64,000 bases of DNA from a candidate division LCP-89 bacterium (lineage in GTDB: Bacteria; Electryoneota; B3-LCP). The stretch's first letter is position 1. Each line of letters opens with the position of its first letter. Below are positions 45,767 through 53,754 of the stretch, one piece after another. The stretch covers positions 21,448 through 85,447 of the forward strand of contig JALGVT010000013.1 of NCBI GenBank assembly GCA_025774555.1, written 5' to 3'. A program made the translations under genes and the position numbers. The notes under the pieces were generated by a model. It was not told the origin of the DNA, searched no databases, and saw only the letters and a program-made list of their open reading frames with translations.

Positions 45767-47023
45767 CTATAGCACTCGATTCTTATTCGATTGGATCACG
45801 TCCATCGCTTTAACAATCCCCACTGCCGCCAGCAGGAACATCGCCGGGTAGATCGGCATACGGTAGCGAGGCACGTATATCGTCAAGCTGAAAAGCGCGG
45901 TAAAGCTAATAATCTGCAGCCACCAGAGCGACCACAACTTCCAATCTCGCCAGACGTTTATTATGCCAATTACAGCTAATATCACTATGAAAATCCAGGG
46001 TATAATATAGAGCGGATGTTTCGTCAATGGATGAGTCAAGTCCCGCCACCAGAAATAATAGAGCCTGGTAAAGACCAACTGAATATATTCTTCCGGGCGC
46101 TCCAATATGAATTGTTTTACTTCAGCGGCAAAAAAACGATCCCGTGCAATTTCATCCGGCACCATAAACTGTTCATAGTACTCTTTATATTCGGGCGTTA
46201 CCGCTTCATCGGTATCGATCCCCTCGAAAGTGCGGACTGTGCCGCTGGCGCCGATGTGATTGCCCCGCCATATATTATATGCGAAAGCGGAGCGCAGCGG
46301 AACAAATGCTCCTAACCTTACATAATTGCGTATCGTCCACGGCGCAATGACAATGATCGCTCCGAAAACGAACAGCATGAACCGCTTGATGCCTTCCCTG
46401 CCTCTTAACTGTCCGGTCAAGCGCCAGTGGATCGGAATAACGATTCCCAGGAGTTGCAGGCTGGGATTGACCCAGCAGGCTATTCCCAGCAGTATTCCAC
46501 AGCCGAGAACTCGCCGCTTAATACGGGTTTCTGGGAGCTTCTGTGCGAAATAAAGCAGCGCGACCATCGGCAGAAACATGGCATTTTCGATGATGATCCT
46601 GACTGACATAAAGACGGTTTCAGGATATACCGCCCAGATCGCGGCAGCAACCAAACCAACTTTTCTATCTGCCAGCCTCTCCCCTGTCTTGTAAAGAAAC
46701 CAGCAGACCAATGCGAGCAATACGGCATGCATGATCCGGGGAGCGATCAAATTCAACCCGAAGAGCGCAAACCAGGGAACCAGTGTATAACAGTACAGCG
46801 CCGGTGAATAAGCCGTGGGCTGCAGTGGAAAACGCCCGTCGAAATCCCAGCTGAAACCGTGTCCCTGCACGATATTCCAGGCTATATCGCCGTATTCGTA
46901 AAGCTCCTCGTTATCCGGACCAAGGATCGGTATGACAGCAAGACGCAGAATTAGAGCGACGCCGATAATCCACCAGATGGCAGATTTTGATGGTTTCACT
47001 CTAACTGGTCGATCATCACTCAT
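45767..47023 (-). CDS. GT39-type membrane glycosyltransferase, tandem copy 1
   Basis: A 418-aa polytopic membrane protein with about ten hydrophobic segments. The first periplasmic loop has LYEYGDIAWNIVQGHGFSWD and the motif AYSPALYCYTLVPWF, equivalent to the catalytic-Asp loop and RPPLYP region of ArnT/PMT-like GT-C enzymes. Loop elements YNIWRGNHIGASGTVRTF and FWWRDLTHPLTKHPLYIIPW follow. It is clearly paralogous to the next gene (same length, same motifs) and overlaps it by 8 bases. Acceptor and donor are unknown; a polyprenyl-phosphate sugar donor is expected for the family. Confidence 0.78.
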   Translation of the reverse strand: MSDDRPVRVKPSKSAIWWIIGVALILRLAVIPILGPDNEELYEYGDIAWNIVQGHGFSWDFDGRFPLQPTAYSPALYCYTLVPWFALFGLNLIAPRIMHAVLLALVCWFLYKTGERLADRKVGLVAAAIWAVYPETVFMSVRIIIENAMFLPMVALLYFAQKLPETRIKRRVLGCGILLGIACWVNPSLQLLGIVIPIHWRLTGQLRGREGIKRFMLFVFGAIIVIAPWTIRNYVRLGAFVPLRSAFAYNIWRGNHIGASGTVRTFEGIDTDEAVTPEYKEYYEQFMVPDEIARDRFFAAEVKQFILERPEEYIQLVFTRLYYFWWRDLTHPLTKHPLYIIPWIFIVILAVIGIINVWRDWKLWSLWWLQIISFTALFSLTIYVPRYRMPIYPAMFLLAAVGIVKAMDVIQSNKNRVL

Positions 47024-48272
47024 TCGTCTTACCTGCCGAAATGAACATTCGTCTCAAACCCTCAGCAGCAAGGAGCATTAAACCGGGCAGCAATGGAATC
47101 CGATAGCGTGGCAGCACCAGCATCAGGCTGTACACCACTGTCGTAATTATAAAGATCAGATACCAGAAGGAGTAATCCTGCCAGTGTTTGCGAACGGATA
47201 TAGCTCCGATCAAGCTCAATATAATCAGCAGGAACCAGGGAGCCCAGTAGAGCGGATGTCCCGTTAATGGATGCGTGGGATCCACAGTCCAGAAATACTG
47301 CATTCTGCGCAGCGTAAGTCCGATATATCTGACTGGATCTTCCGTAATATGCCTGATTGCCAGCTTTTTGTAAACTTCCTCCCGCTGAATTTCATCTCCG
47401 ACAAGCTGCGGATCGATGACCGCGCGATACTCAGGATCGAGCGCTAAATCATGCAGCGTATTATTGAAATTCCGCGGCGTGCCGGTTGCGCCCGGGAAAT
47501 TACCCCGCCAGGCATTGACCCAGAAGTTCGTCCTGATCAGGACAAATTTATCAAAGACCAGGTAATTTCTGACAGTCCAGGGCGCTATTACGACAATTGT
47601 GACAGATAGCAGCAAGAGCGAATCTATCAACCAACGACGTGATAATCCTCTCTTTAATAGAACCCATATCATTAACGCTATCGGGCAGATCAAAGCAGAT
47701 TCGTGCGTCAGCGAAGCTATGCCGCTGAAGATTCCCGCCAATATCACGATGCGGCGATTTCCAGTCTGCAAATACAGCGCGCCCAGATATACAATGCAAA
47801 GCATCCACAACAGCAGCCATGATTCATCGACGAATTTCAGGGGCAGCAGGATCATCTCCGGGTAGATAGCGAAAAGTGCGGCTGCTATCAACCCCGTGCG
47901 AACATTCGAGACAGCGTTTCCAACCAGTCCTATCAGCAGACAGGTTATTCCGCCCGCTACAGCCTGAAAGATCGCCATTCCGGTCAGGTTATCACCTATG
48001 ATCCAATAATAGGCGGCTAACATATAGGTATAGACCGGCGCCATCCAGGCTGTGGGAGCCGTTTCTGTGCTTCCATAAAGATCCCACGAATAACCCAGAC
48101 CAGCCGCGATATTGCGGGAGATAGGATCGTACTCATATACCGTCTCTTCAATCTCGCTGCCCCAGATATAGATAGCAGCAATCCGGATGATAACGGCTAA
48201 AGCCGAAACGGCGATCAACAGCCGGATCTGAGCCGCGCTTTTCAAAGAGCGATTATTCAACTGTTCTGACAA
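47016..48272 (-). CDS. GT39-type membrane glycosyltransferase, tandem copy 2
   Basis: A 418-aa paralogue of the neighbouring gene. Matching elements are VYEYDPISRNIAAGLGYSWD, AWMAPVYTYMLAAYYWI, NAWRGNFPGATGTPRNF and YFWTVDPTHPLTGHPLYWAPW. About ten membrane segments are present. The pair arose by tandem duplication and is inserted between the CoA-transferase genes and the acyl-CoA dehydrogenase gene, an unexpected place for envelope glycosylation. The stop-start overlap with copy 1 shows translational coupling. The gene begins five bases from the CoA-transferase stop, so it may be transcribed with it. Confidence 0.78.
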   Translation of the reverse strand: MSEQLNNRSLKSAAQIRLLIAVSALAVIIRIAAIYIWGSEIEETVYEYDPISRNIAAGLGYSWDLYGSTETAPTAWMAPVYTYMLAAYYWIIGDNLTGMAIFQAVAGGITCLLIGLVGNAVSNVRTGLIAAALFAIYPEMILLPLKFVDESWLLLWMLCIVYLGALYLQTGNRRIVILAGIFSGIASLTHESALICPIALMIWVLLKRGLSRRWLIDSLLLLSVTIVVIAPWTVRNYLVFDKFVLIRTNFWVNAWRGNFPGATGTPRNFNNTLHDLALDPEYRAVIDPQLVGDEIQREEVYKKLAIRHITEDPVRYIGLTLRRMQYFWTVDPTHPLTGHPLYWAPWFLLIILSLIGAISVRKHWQDYSFWYLIFIITTVVYSLMLVLPRYRIPLLPGLMLLAAEGLRRMFISAGKTNE

Positions 48273-48277
48273 TTGAC

Positions 48278-48940
48278 TTAAAGTGTCATTTCTTTAACGT
48301 CAGCGATTTCAAAATCGGCTTCAGTGACCTTCTTTACGTCATCCACCGTAACTCCCGGAGCCAGTTCCCGCAGGATCAGACCTTCCGGCGATTTGACGTC
48401 CAGCACGCAGAGTTCAGTGATGATCTGGTGTACGACACCGACGCCGGTAAGCGGCAGATTGCAGCGATCCAGAATCTTGGGGGCTCCGCTTTTAGCGGCA
48501 TGCATCATGGTGATGACAACTTTTTTCGCGCCAGCAACCAGATCCATCGCTCCGCCCATCCCTTTGACCATCGCGCCGGGGATCATCCAATTCGCCAAAT
48601 CGCCGTTCTTGGCAACCTGCATCGCTCCGAGAATGGTCAGATCGACGTGCCCGCCGCGGATCATCGAAAAGGAAATGGCAGAAGAGAAATAGGATGCTCC
48701 GGGCAGTTCGGTAACCGTCTGTTTGCCCGCGTTGATTAAATCAGCATCCTCTTCGCCCTCGTATGGAAACGGACCGTATCCCATCATGCCGTTTTCGGTC
48801 TGTAAGAAAACGTCCATTCCCTCGGGGATGTAGTTGGATACCAGTGTTGGCATCCCTATACCCAGATTTACATAAAACCCATCCTGCAGCTCTTTGGCTG
48901 CACGACGGATGATAATTTCACGTGGTTTTAATTCAGCCAT
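48278..48940 (-). CDS. scoB: 3-oxoacid CoA-transferase subunit B
   Basis: A 220-aa beta subunit of an acetate/acetoacetate/succinyl CoA-transferase. It has [14 protein letters not shown], the catalytic Glu in [15 protein letters not shown] (~residue 49), [20 protein letters not shown] and the C-terminal [16 protein letters not shown] choose ATG 48940, preceded by GGAGAA at six bases; an earlier ATG at 48961 adds seven residues. It pairs with subunit A immediately upstream. It would activate acetoacetate or short-chain acids brought in by the AtoE-type transporter. Family is certain, physiological acid is not. Confidence 0.93.
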   Translation of the reverse strand: MAELKPREIIIRRAAKELQDGFYVNLGIGMPTLVSNYIPEGMDVFLQTENGMMGYGPFPYEGEEDADLINAGKQTVTELPGASYFSSAISFSMIRGGHVDLTILGAMQVAKNGDLANWMIPGAMVKGMGGAMDLVAGAKKVVITMMHAAKSGAPKILDRCNLPLTGVGVVHQIITELCVLDVKSPEGLILRELAPGVTVDDVKKVTEADFEIADVKEMTL

Positions 48941-48970
48941 GAAAATTCTCCATTCATTCAAACCAAATGC

Positions 48971-49675
48971 TTACTGCTTATGACGAACCGTGCGTTGTTC
49001 GATGCGCTTTTCGTAGTTACTGCCTTCAAAGATGTACTGGACGAAGATACCAGTCGTAACGACCGCTTCGGGATCCAGTTCACCGGGCTCTACCAGATGT
49101 TCTACTTCCGCGATAGTGATTTCAGCGGCGGAAGCCATCATCGGATTGAAATTGCGGGCAGTCTTGCGATAAACCAGGTTACCGTAACGGTCGCCTTTGT
49201 ACGCTTTAACAAAAGCTAAACGCGCTCGCAGCCACTTTTCCATCAGATAGGTTTTGCCATTGAATTCGCGCGTCTCTTTGCCCTCTGCGATGGGCGTGCC
49301 GACGCCAGTCGGCGTAAAAAATGCAGGAATTCCTGCGCCGCCGGCGCGCAGCCTCTCGGCAAATGTTCCCTGCGGAACGAACTCCACTTCCAATTCTCCG
49401 TCCAGAAACTGTCGTTCGAAGATAGCGTTTTCACCGACGTAGGTGGAAACCATCTTTTTGATCTGGCGCGTATCCAGGAGACGCCCCAGCCCGAAATCAT
49501 CGACACCCGCATTATTGGATATGCAGGTGATATCCTTCACGCCGCTCTTACGCAGCGCTTCGATTAGATTTTCCGGGATACCGCAAAGTCCGAAGCCGCC
49601 CAGCATGATCCTGTCTCCATCACACACTTTGACGAGCTTTAGAGCTTCCTCAGCCGAAGATAAAACCTTGTTCAT
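48971..49675 (-). CDS. scoA: 3-oxoacid CoA-transferase subunit A
   Basis: A 234-aa alpha subunit. It has the CoA-binding motif IMLGGFGLCGIPENLIEAL (~21-39), ITCISNNAGVDDFGLG, EFVPQGTFAERLRAGGAGIP and FFTPTGVGTP. Size and order A-B match the two-gene SCOT/AtoDA systems. It is 30 bases upstream of subunit B. The region just upstream (49676-49945) is a repeat nest, so its promoter may overlap that sequence. Confidence 0.93.
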   Translation of the reverse strand: MNKVLSSAEEALKLVKVCDGDRIMLGGFGLCGIPENLIEALRKSGVKDITCISNNAGVDDFGLGRLLDTRQIKKMVSTYVGENAIFERQFLDGELEVEFVPQGTFAERLRAGGAGIPAFFTPTGVGTPIAEGKETREFNGKTYLMEKWLRARLAFVKAYKGDRYGNLVYRKTARNFNPMMASAAEITIAEVEHLVEPGELDPEAVVTTGIFVQYIFEGSNYEKRIEQRTVRHKQ

Positions 49676-49777
49676 TCAGCCTCCGATTGATATATGATTG
49701 ATTTATGAATTATTTATAAATGAACTTCGTTTTTTGGTAACTATAGTATTTCATGACTGTTGAAATACACACATTTT

Positions 49778-49803
49778 GTCATTCCTGCGAAGGCAGGAAT
49801 CCA
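49778..49803. repeat. Dispersed palindromic repeat (ATTCCTGC type)
   Basis: An inverted repeat ATTCCTGC-GAAG-GCAGGAAT with GTC before and CC after. Repeats with this sequence pattern are common in intergenic DNA of many unrelated bacteria. Only one copy was noticed in this window. Confidence 0.6.
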
Positions 49804-49809
49804 GTTTTT

Positions 49810-49835
49810 GTAGGTCGGATTCCCCGAAATCCGAC
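49810..49835 (+). repeat. GTAG-initiated palindromic repeat (REP-like)
   Basis: GTAG followed by GTCGGATT-CCCCGA-AATCCGAC. It matches the element at 34810-34834 in the opposite orientation with small differences in the loop. The two copies define a small family with a conserved GTAG head. Confidence 0.65.
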
Positions 49836-49864
49836 AACCAGCCCCTTCAACACAGCGCCACTGT

Positions 49865-49900
49865 AATCTGCGAAATCAGCGTAATCCTCGCAATCTGCGG
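49865..49900. repeat. Nine-base tandem repeat, four units
   Basis: Four degenerate 9-base units follow each other: AATCTGCGA, AATCAGCGT, AATCCTCGC and AATCTGCGG. They lie in the gap upstream of the CoA-transferase genes and downstream of the lipoprotein gene. No function is known. Confidence 0.7.
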
Positions 49901-49945
49901 TTCAGGTTTTTTAGCCCCTTCAAAGCGGGAACACAACTCTATTTA

Positions 49946-50425
49946 TTATATAATTTCTTTGATCGCTTTGAATATCCTCTTTTCGAGAACGCCCAATGAC
50001 TTACATACGTACCATTTATTTGTTACATTATTCTCATAAGCTTCTATATGTGCTGACACCTTGATTCTCGTACCTAATTCCCCCTTATCAGCAACAAATA
50101 TATTCAAGGTGTACCTTCCACTATTCCATGTCCCAAGAAAAACTGAAGGACGAGTGGCAACTTGCTTAATGGAATTATCAGCATTTATACCATCGGCAAA
50201 ATTTACGAATCTTGTTGTTATGAGACCACTTTCCTTTTCGATCGACTCGATTGGTAATGTCATATCAGAAAGAGTCTCTATTAATGCTGCCCATGTCTCA
50301 TCAAAGCTGGCATCATAGAATTTGGTATCTTCAATTTTCTGTGGAAGTGTTGTCTGATTTTGTGGTACACACCCACAAGTAATTATCAGAGTCCCGCAAA
50401 TGATGATTAAATTTATAGCCTTCAT
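49946..50425 (-). CDS. Lipoprotein, BamC-like domain
   Basis: A 159-aa putative lipoprotein. The start ATG 50425 has a GGAG box six bases upstream and gives a signal peptide with lipobox ITCGC (Cys ~19). A longer open frame extends to 50686, but that part is the shadow of the transporter gene in another frame. The mature sequence has FYDASFDETWAALIETL and SIEKESGLITTRFVNF, the pattern of BamC/DUF-type two-layer domains that open with a buried Trp. It is more AT-rich than its neighbours. Its partner is unknown; an envelope role is inferred from the lipobox. Confidence 0.7.
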   Translation of the reverse strand: MKAINLIIICGTLIITCGCVPQNQTTLPQKIEDTKFYDASFDETWAALIETLSDMTLPIESIEKESGLITTRFVNFADGINADNSIKQVATRPSVFLGTWNSGRYTLNIFVADKGELGTRIKVSAHIEAYENNVTNKWYVCKSLGVLEKRIFKAIKEII

Positions 50426-50451
50426 AACTCCTCCAAATTTTATTGTGTATT

Positions 50452-51786
50452 TCAAAGTACGATCAACCCGAGTATTATCAACGGCATGACCAGAAACATC
50501 AGGGCGGCAGTGTAACCGATGATCTGATTTGCTTTTAATCCAGTGATACCCAGCAGGGGCAGCGCCCAGAAGGGCTGCAGCATATTGGTCCATTGATCGC
50601 CGTAGGAGAGCGCCATGACAGTCTTCGGCACAGTTACCTGAAGCTGCGACGCCGCCTCGATCAGGATAGGTCCCTGCACCGCCCACTGTCCTCCTCCCGA
50701 AGGGACGAACAGATTGACGAGACCCGCTGAAAAAAAAGTCAATACCGGAAAAGTAATGTCATTGGATGCACTGACTAAGGCATTGGAAAAAACCTCAACC
50801 AAGCCGGATTCGCGCATCATGCCCATGATACCGGCATAAAATGGAAATTGAAGAATAATGCCAGAAGTCCCTTTGACAGCTTCCCCGACAGCCTTGACAT
50901 ATCTATCGGGACGCATGAAGAAAAGAAATCCGAGAAATAAAAAGGCAATGTTCATCGTGTTCAGATTGAGACCGGACAAACCTTTCTGAACAAAGTGAAC
51001 GGCAATATAACCCAATGCTAACGCACAGATGACTACTGTTAAAATACGGCTCCGTTCCAGGCTGCGTGCAGGTGTGGAAGGAGCATCTTCATTGTCCTCA
51101 TCGAAAACGCTGTCCGCGGGCGTTTTCACTTCAATCCAACTCTGAGGATTTCGGGGCAGCATTCCTCGTAGAAAAAGCGGCACAGCTATCAGAAAAACCA
51201 GCGCCATCATGAGATTCAACGGACTGAATAAGGTAGAACTAACCGGGATCACACCGATAAAATCTACGAGAAAGTGATCCTGCGTGGCAACAGTCAGAGG
51301 CGCTGATCCCGATAAACCTCCGTGCCATATCAAAAGTCCGGTGTATCCTGCGGCGCCTATTAAGGGATAGTGATGCGGAATGTTCCGCAATTTCAACGAT
51401 TGCGCTGTCTCCTTCGCCAGCAGCGCGCCCACAATCAGACCCAAACCCCAGTTGATCAGAGCGGCTGACATTGCCGCAAGACTGACCAGGACAATCGCCA
51501 TTGACGAGCTTTGGGGCAATCCAGCGATCAATTTGATCATCCTGCGTACCGGGGGCGACTGAGCCAGAACTCCTCCAGTAACCAGAATCAGCGCCATCTG
51601 CATTCCGAAAGAGAGCAGGTCCCAGAATCCTCCCATCCAGAAGGAGATCATCATGCCGGGTGAACTGGAGGTCAACGCCACACCCAAAACCATCGTCAGC
51701 AGCGTCAGGAGCAGAGCAAAGATGAAAGGATCAGGAACGAACCTTTCGGATAACCTGCTCAGGAAACTGCCGAATCTTGATATCAT
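50452..51786 (-). CDS. atoE: AtoE-type short-chain fatty acid transporter
   Basis: A 444-aa inner-membrane transporter of the short-chain fatty acid (TIGR00366, AtoE) family. The N-terminus has SRLSERFVPDPFIFALLLTL. Diagnostic motifs include INWGLGLIVGALLAKE, HGGLSGSAPLTVA, FPFYAGIMGMM and FVPSGGGQWAVQGPI, with about eleven membrane segments. In E. coli atoE accompanies the acetoacetyl-CoA transferase genes, as here (subunits A and B downstream). It should import butyrate or acetoacetate for the acyl-CoA pathway. Confidence 0.92.
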   Translation of the reverse strand: MISRFGSFLSRLSERFVPDPFIFALLLTLLTMVLGVALTSSSPGMMISFWMGGFWDLLSFGMQMALILVTGGVLAQSPPVRRMIKLIAGLPQSSSMAIVLVSLAAMSAALINWGLGLIVGALLAKETAQSLKLRNIPHHYPLIGAAGYTGLLIWHGGLSGSAPLTVATQDHFLVDFIGVIPVSSTLFSPLNLMMALVFLIAVPLFLRGMLPRNPQSWIEVKTPADSVFDEDNEDAPSTPARSLERSRILTVVICALALGYIAVHFVQKGLSGLNLNTMNIAFLFLGFLFFMRPDRYVKAVGEAVKGTSGIILQFPFYAGIMGMMRESGLVEVFSNALVSASNDITFPVLTFFSAGLVNLFVPSGGGQWAVQGPILIEAASQLQVTVPKTVMALSYGDQWTNMLQPFWALPLLGITGLKANQIIGYTAALMFLVMPLIILGLIVL

Positions 51787-51814
51787 AGCTTTATTTTAAA
51801 TGATTTCAAAGAAC

Positions 51815-53161
51815 CTACTGTGTGTTGGTATTATTGAATAGATCTTCCGTCGAATGGGATTTATCACTAATATCAGCATTATTCTGAGTGACAAGATTGA
51901 ACTCTTTTTCTGCCCCCAAAAGTGATTCCCATATCACCTCCAGATAATGTACAATCTGGACATTGAGAGCCATTACGGCAGCTTCACTGCGCAACCTCCA
52001 GAGGCAGCCGGGTGAACCGACGCAAATAATGCCTCCATCTTCCGCCTGAAAGTTTTCCAGATTACGTTTGGAAATTGCTTGTGATTCTCCGGGGAAATAA
52101 ATAGAATATGAGCCTCCAAATCCGCAGCATACGTCGCTGAGTGGACTTTCGGCGATTTCAATTCCGGGTATTTTCGACAACAGCCGTCGCGGCACGTCCG
52201 CTTTCTTCTGCAGATGATTCAGGTGACAGGAGTCGTGTATGGTAATCCGACGCTCGACGTTCCTGAACTTGACGTCCGACCCGCTATCCAGCCGATCCAG
52301 AATAAAATCACCAAAGTCCTTCACTTTTTCCCTGAGTTCGAGATACGCACTCCTCATACTTGATCCAGTTGGAAAGAGTAGATCATATTCATGATGAAAC
52401 GCGCCGCCGCAGGTAGCATCAGGTGAAATAACCGCATCCACGTCCATTCTCGAAAAAAGCTCAATGTTGCGCAGCGCTAACCTTCTGCCGGTAGCCAAAT
52501 CGCCGTTATTAAAAGCTGGCGCACCACAGCAGGAACGTTCCCGCGGTGTGATGACGCGATAACCGAGGCGCTGCAGGATTTCCGCCGCTTTAACGCCAAC
52601 ATGCGGAAACACCTCCGTCAACATACATCCGGGAAAGTAGGCAACGGTTCCGACCGGCTCGCCTTCTGGCAGCAGTTCTTCCGGCAGGAGATCGTCAATC
52701 CGATTGCCTGCGGGTTTCGGTAGAACCCGCTTATTGAGCTTGATCGATTCACCTCTTCCGGGAAGCCTGCGCCCGATATTGAATGCCAAATTCCAGAGGC
52801 GCGGACTGGGCAGTATTCGCTTAAGAAAAAACGACTTCGCCAGCGGGCGTCCCACTTGATCAGCCAATATCTCTCGAGCGGCAATCCAGACCCGCTCGGT
52901 TTGAACTCCCGCCGGGCAGGCGTCCTGACAAGCGTAACAGAGCAGACAACGATTGAATATATCAACGCCCACCGCTGTTGAATTCAGTCCGCCGTTCAGA
53001 AGAGAATTCAGCAGATTCAATTTCCCACGGGGGCTCTCCGCTTCACGCAGCGAGAGAGCAAATACCGGGCAGACCTCTTTGCATAGTCCGCAGGAGGTAC
53101 ATTTATCAATCTGTTCAAGCGCTGCCTGTGCGTGAGGCGAAAGCTCTTTTTCAAGTTTCAT
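51815..53161 (-). CDS. GlcF-like iron-sulfur oxidoreductase with two CCG domains
   Basis: A 448-aa redox protein. Two 4Fe-4S motifs lie near the N-terminus, CTSCGLCKEVCPVF (~19-32) and CLLCYACQDACPAG (~72-85). Two CCG cysteine-rich domains follow: FPGCMLTEVFPH with CCGAPAFNNGD, and HDSCHLNH with CCGFGGSYSIY. This matches glycolate/lactate oxidase Fe-S subunits and the Fe-S oxidoreductases that carry electrons from acyl-CoA dehydrogenases or ETF to quinone. No flavin subunit is adjacent, so the second role is more likely here. The last ~25 residues are an unrelated hydrophilic tail. Confidence 0.87.
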   Translation of the reverse strand: MKLEKELSPHAQAALEQIDKCTSCGLCKEVCPVFALSLREAESPRGKLNLLNSLLNGGLNSTAVGVDIFNRCLLCYACQDACPAGVQTERVWIAAREILADQVGRPLAKSFFLKRILPSPRLWNLAFNIGRRLPGRGESIKLNKRVLPKPAGNRIDDLLPEELLPEGEPVGTVAYFPGCMLTEVFPHVGVKAAEILQRLGYRVITPRERSCCGAPAFNNGDLATGRRLALRNIELFSRMDVDAVISPDATCGGAFHHEYDLLFPTGSSMRSAYLELREKVKDFGDFILDRLDSGSDVKFRNVERRITIHDSCHLNHLQKKADVPRRLLSKIPGIEIAESPLSDVCCGFGGSYSIYFPGESQAISKRNLENFQAEDGGIICVGSPGCLWRLRSEAAVMALNVQIVHYLEVIWESLLGAEKEFNLVTQNNADISDKSHSTEDLFNNTNTQ

Positions 53162-53171
53162 GCAAGGAATC

Positions 53172-53192
53172 CCGGGGGCATTACCCCCCGGA
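53172..53192 (-). terminator. Intercistronic GC-rich hairpin
   Basis: An inverted repeat (CCGGGGG / CCCCCGG with a short loop) lies between the DUF35 gene stop and the Fe-S protein start. No U-tract follows on the minus strand, so it may slow or process the transcript rather than end it. Confidence 0.4.
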
Positions 53193-53218
53193 CTCCTGTA
53201 TTTTGACTCCGTTCAATT

Positions 53219-53752
53219 CTAAGCCGGGACGAAATAAACGTCCGTCGGTTTGAATTTGGATAAACGCTTGAACTGCGCTCTGACTTTCATGCCGACCCAG
53301 TCGATGCTGGCGTCAGCCGGATCGACGTCAACCAATCTGGCTAAGAAGAGCGTATCGACCTCGGGCCATTCTACCAGAATCAGGATGAATGGGGTTTCGG
53401 GCAGAAACTCTTCACTGCCGAAGTGACACACCGTAAAGCAGTGGATGTATCCTTCACGCGGTAGCTCAAACCAGTCACATTCCGTTCCGCAGTACATGCA
53501 GTGCATGCGCGGCGTTCCGTAAGTATATCCGCACTTGGGACATTTATTGCTCAGCAGTTTCCCGTTTGCCAGACCTGCGAAAAAGGGTGAATCCTGACCG
53601 TAGCTGTGCAGATAATCAATATGATAAGGCTGCTTTATCAGTATGGGAGCCATATCTTTGAGCTGTTTCAAGTCCTCCGGGAAAGGCACATTGAACAGAA
53701 TCGTTCCGTCGTCAGTCTCAGGAATTTTATAGTAGTTTTTCTTTTCTGCCAT
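53219..53752 (-). CDS. Zn-ribbon/OB-fold protein (DUF35) partner of thiolase-like protein
   Basis: A 177-aa DUF35 protein. An N-terminal helix region precedes the zinc ribbon CPKCGYTYGTPRMHCMYCG (~63-81) and then an OB-fold with PREGYIHCFTVCHFG and FILILVEWPE. ATG 53752 starts two bases after the upstream stop; the longer open frame to 53944 is a shadow of the thiolase-like gene. In other organisms DUF35 proteins bind thiolases and bridge them to acyl-CoA enzymes such as HMG-CoA synthase. Adjacency to the thiolase-like gene fits that role. Confidence 0.85.
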   Translation of the reverse strand: MAEKKNYYKIPETDDGTILFNVPFPEDLKQLKDMAPILIKQPYHIDYLHSYGQDSPFFAGLANGKLLSNKCPKCGYTYGTPRMHCMYCGTECDWFELPREGYIHCFTVCHFGSEEFLPETPFILILVEWPEVDTLFLARLVDVDPADASIDWVGMKVRAQFKRLSKFKPTDVYFVPA

Positions 53753-53754
53753 GA

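Larger units (their letters stand above)
49676..49945. other. Gene-free repeat nest
   Basis: No gene is visible. From left to right the gap holds an AT-rich stretch that could contain the CoA-transferase promoter, a palindromic repeat at 49778-49803, a GTAG-initiated palindrome at 49810-49835, and a 9-base tandem repeat at 49865-49900. Clustering of three repeat types in 270 bases suggests a tolerant insertion site. Confidence 0.7.

Noticed and set aside
50426..50686. N-terminal extension of the lipoprotein gene
   Set aside because: The extension overlaps the end of the transporter gene in another frame; the ATG at 50425 has a GGAG box and starts a signal peptide.
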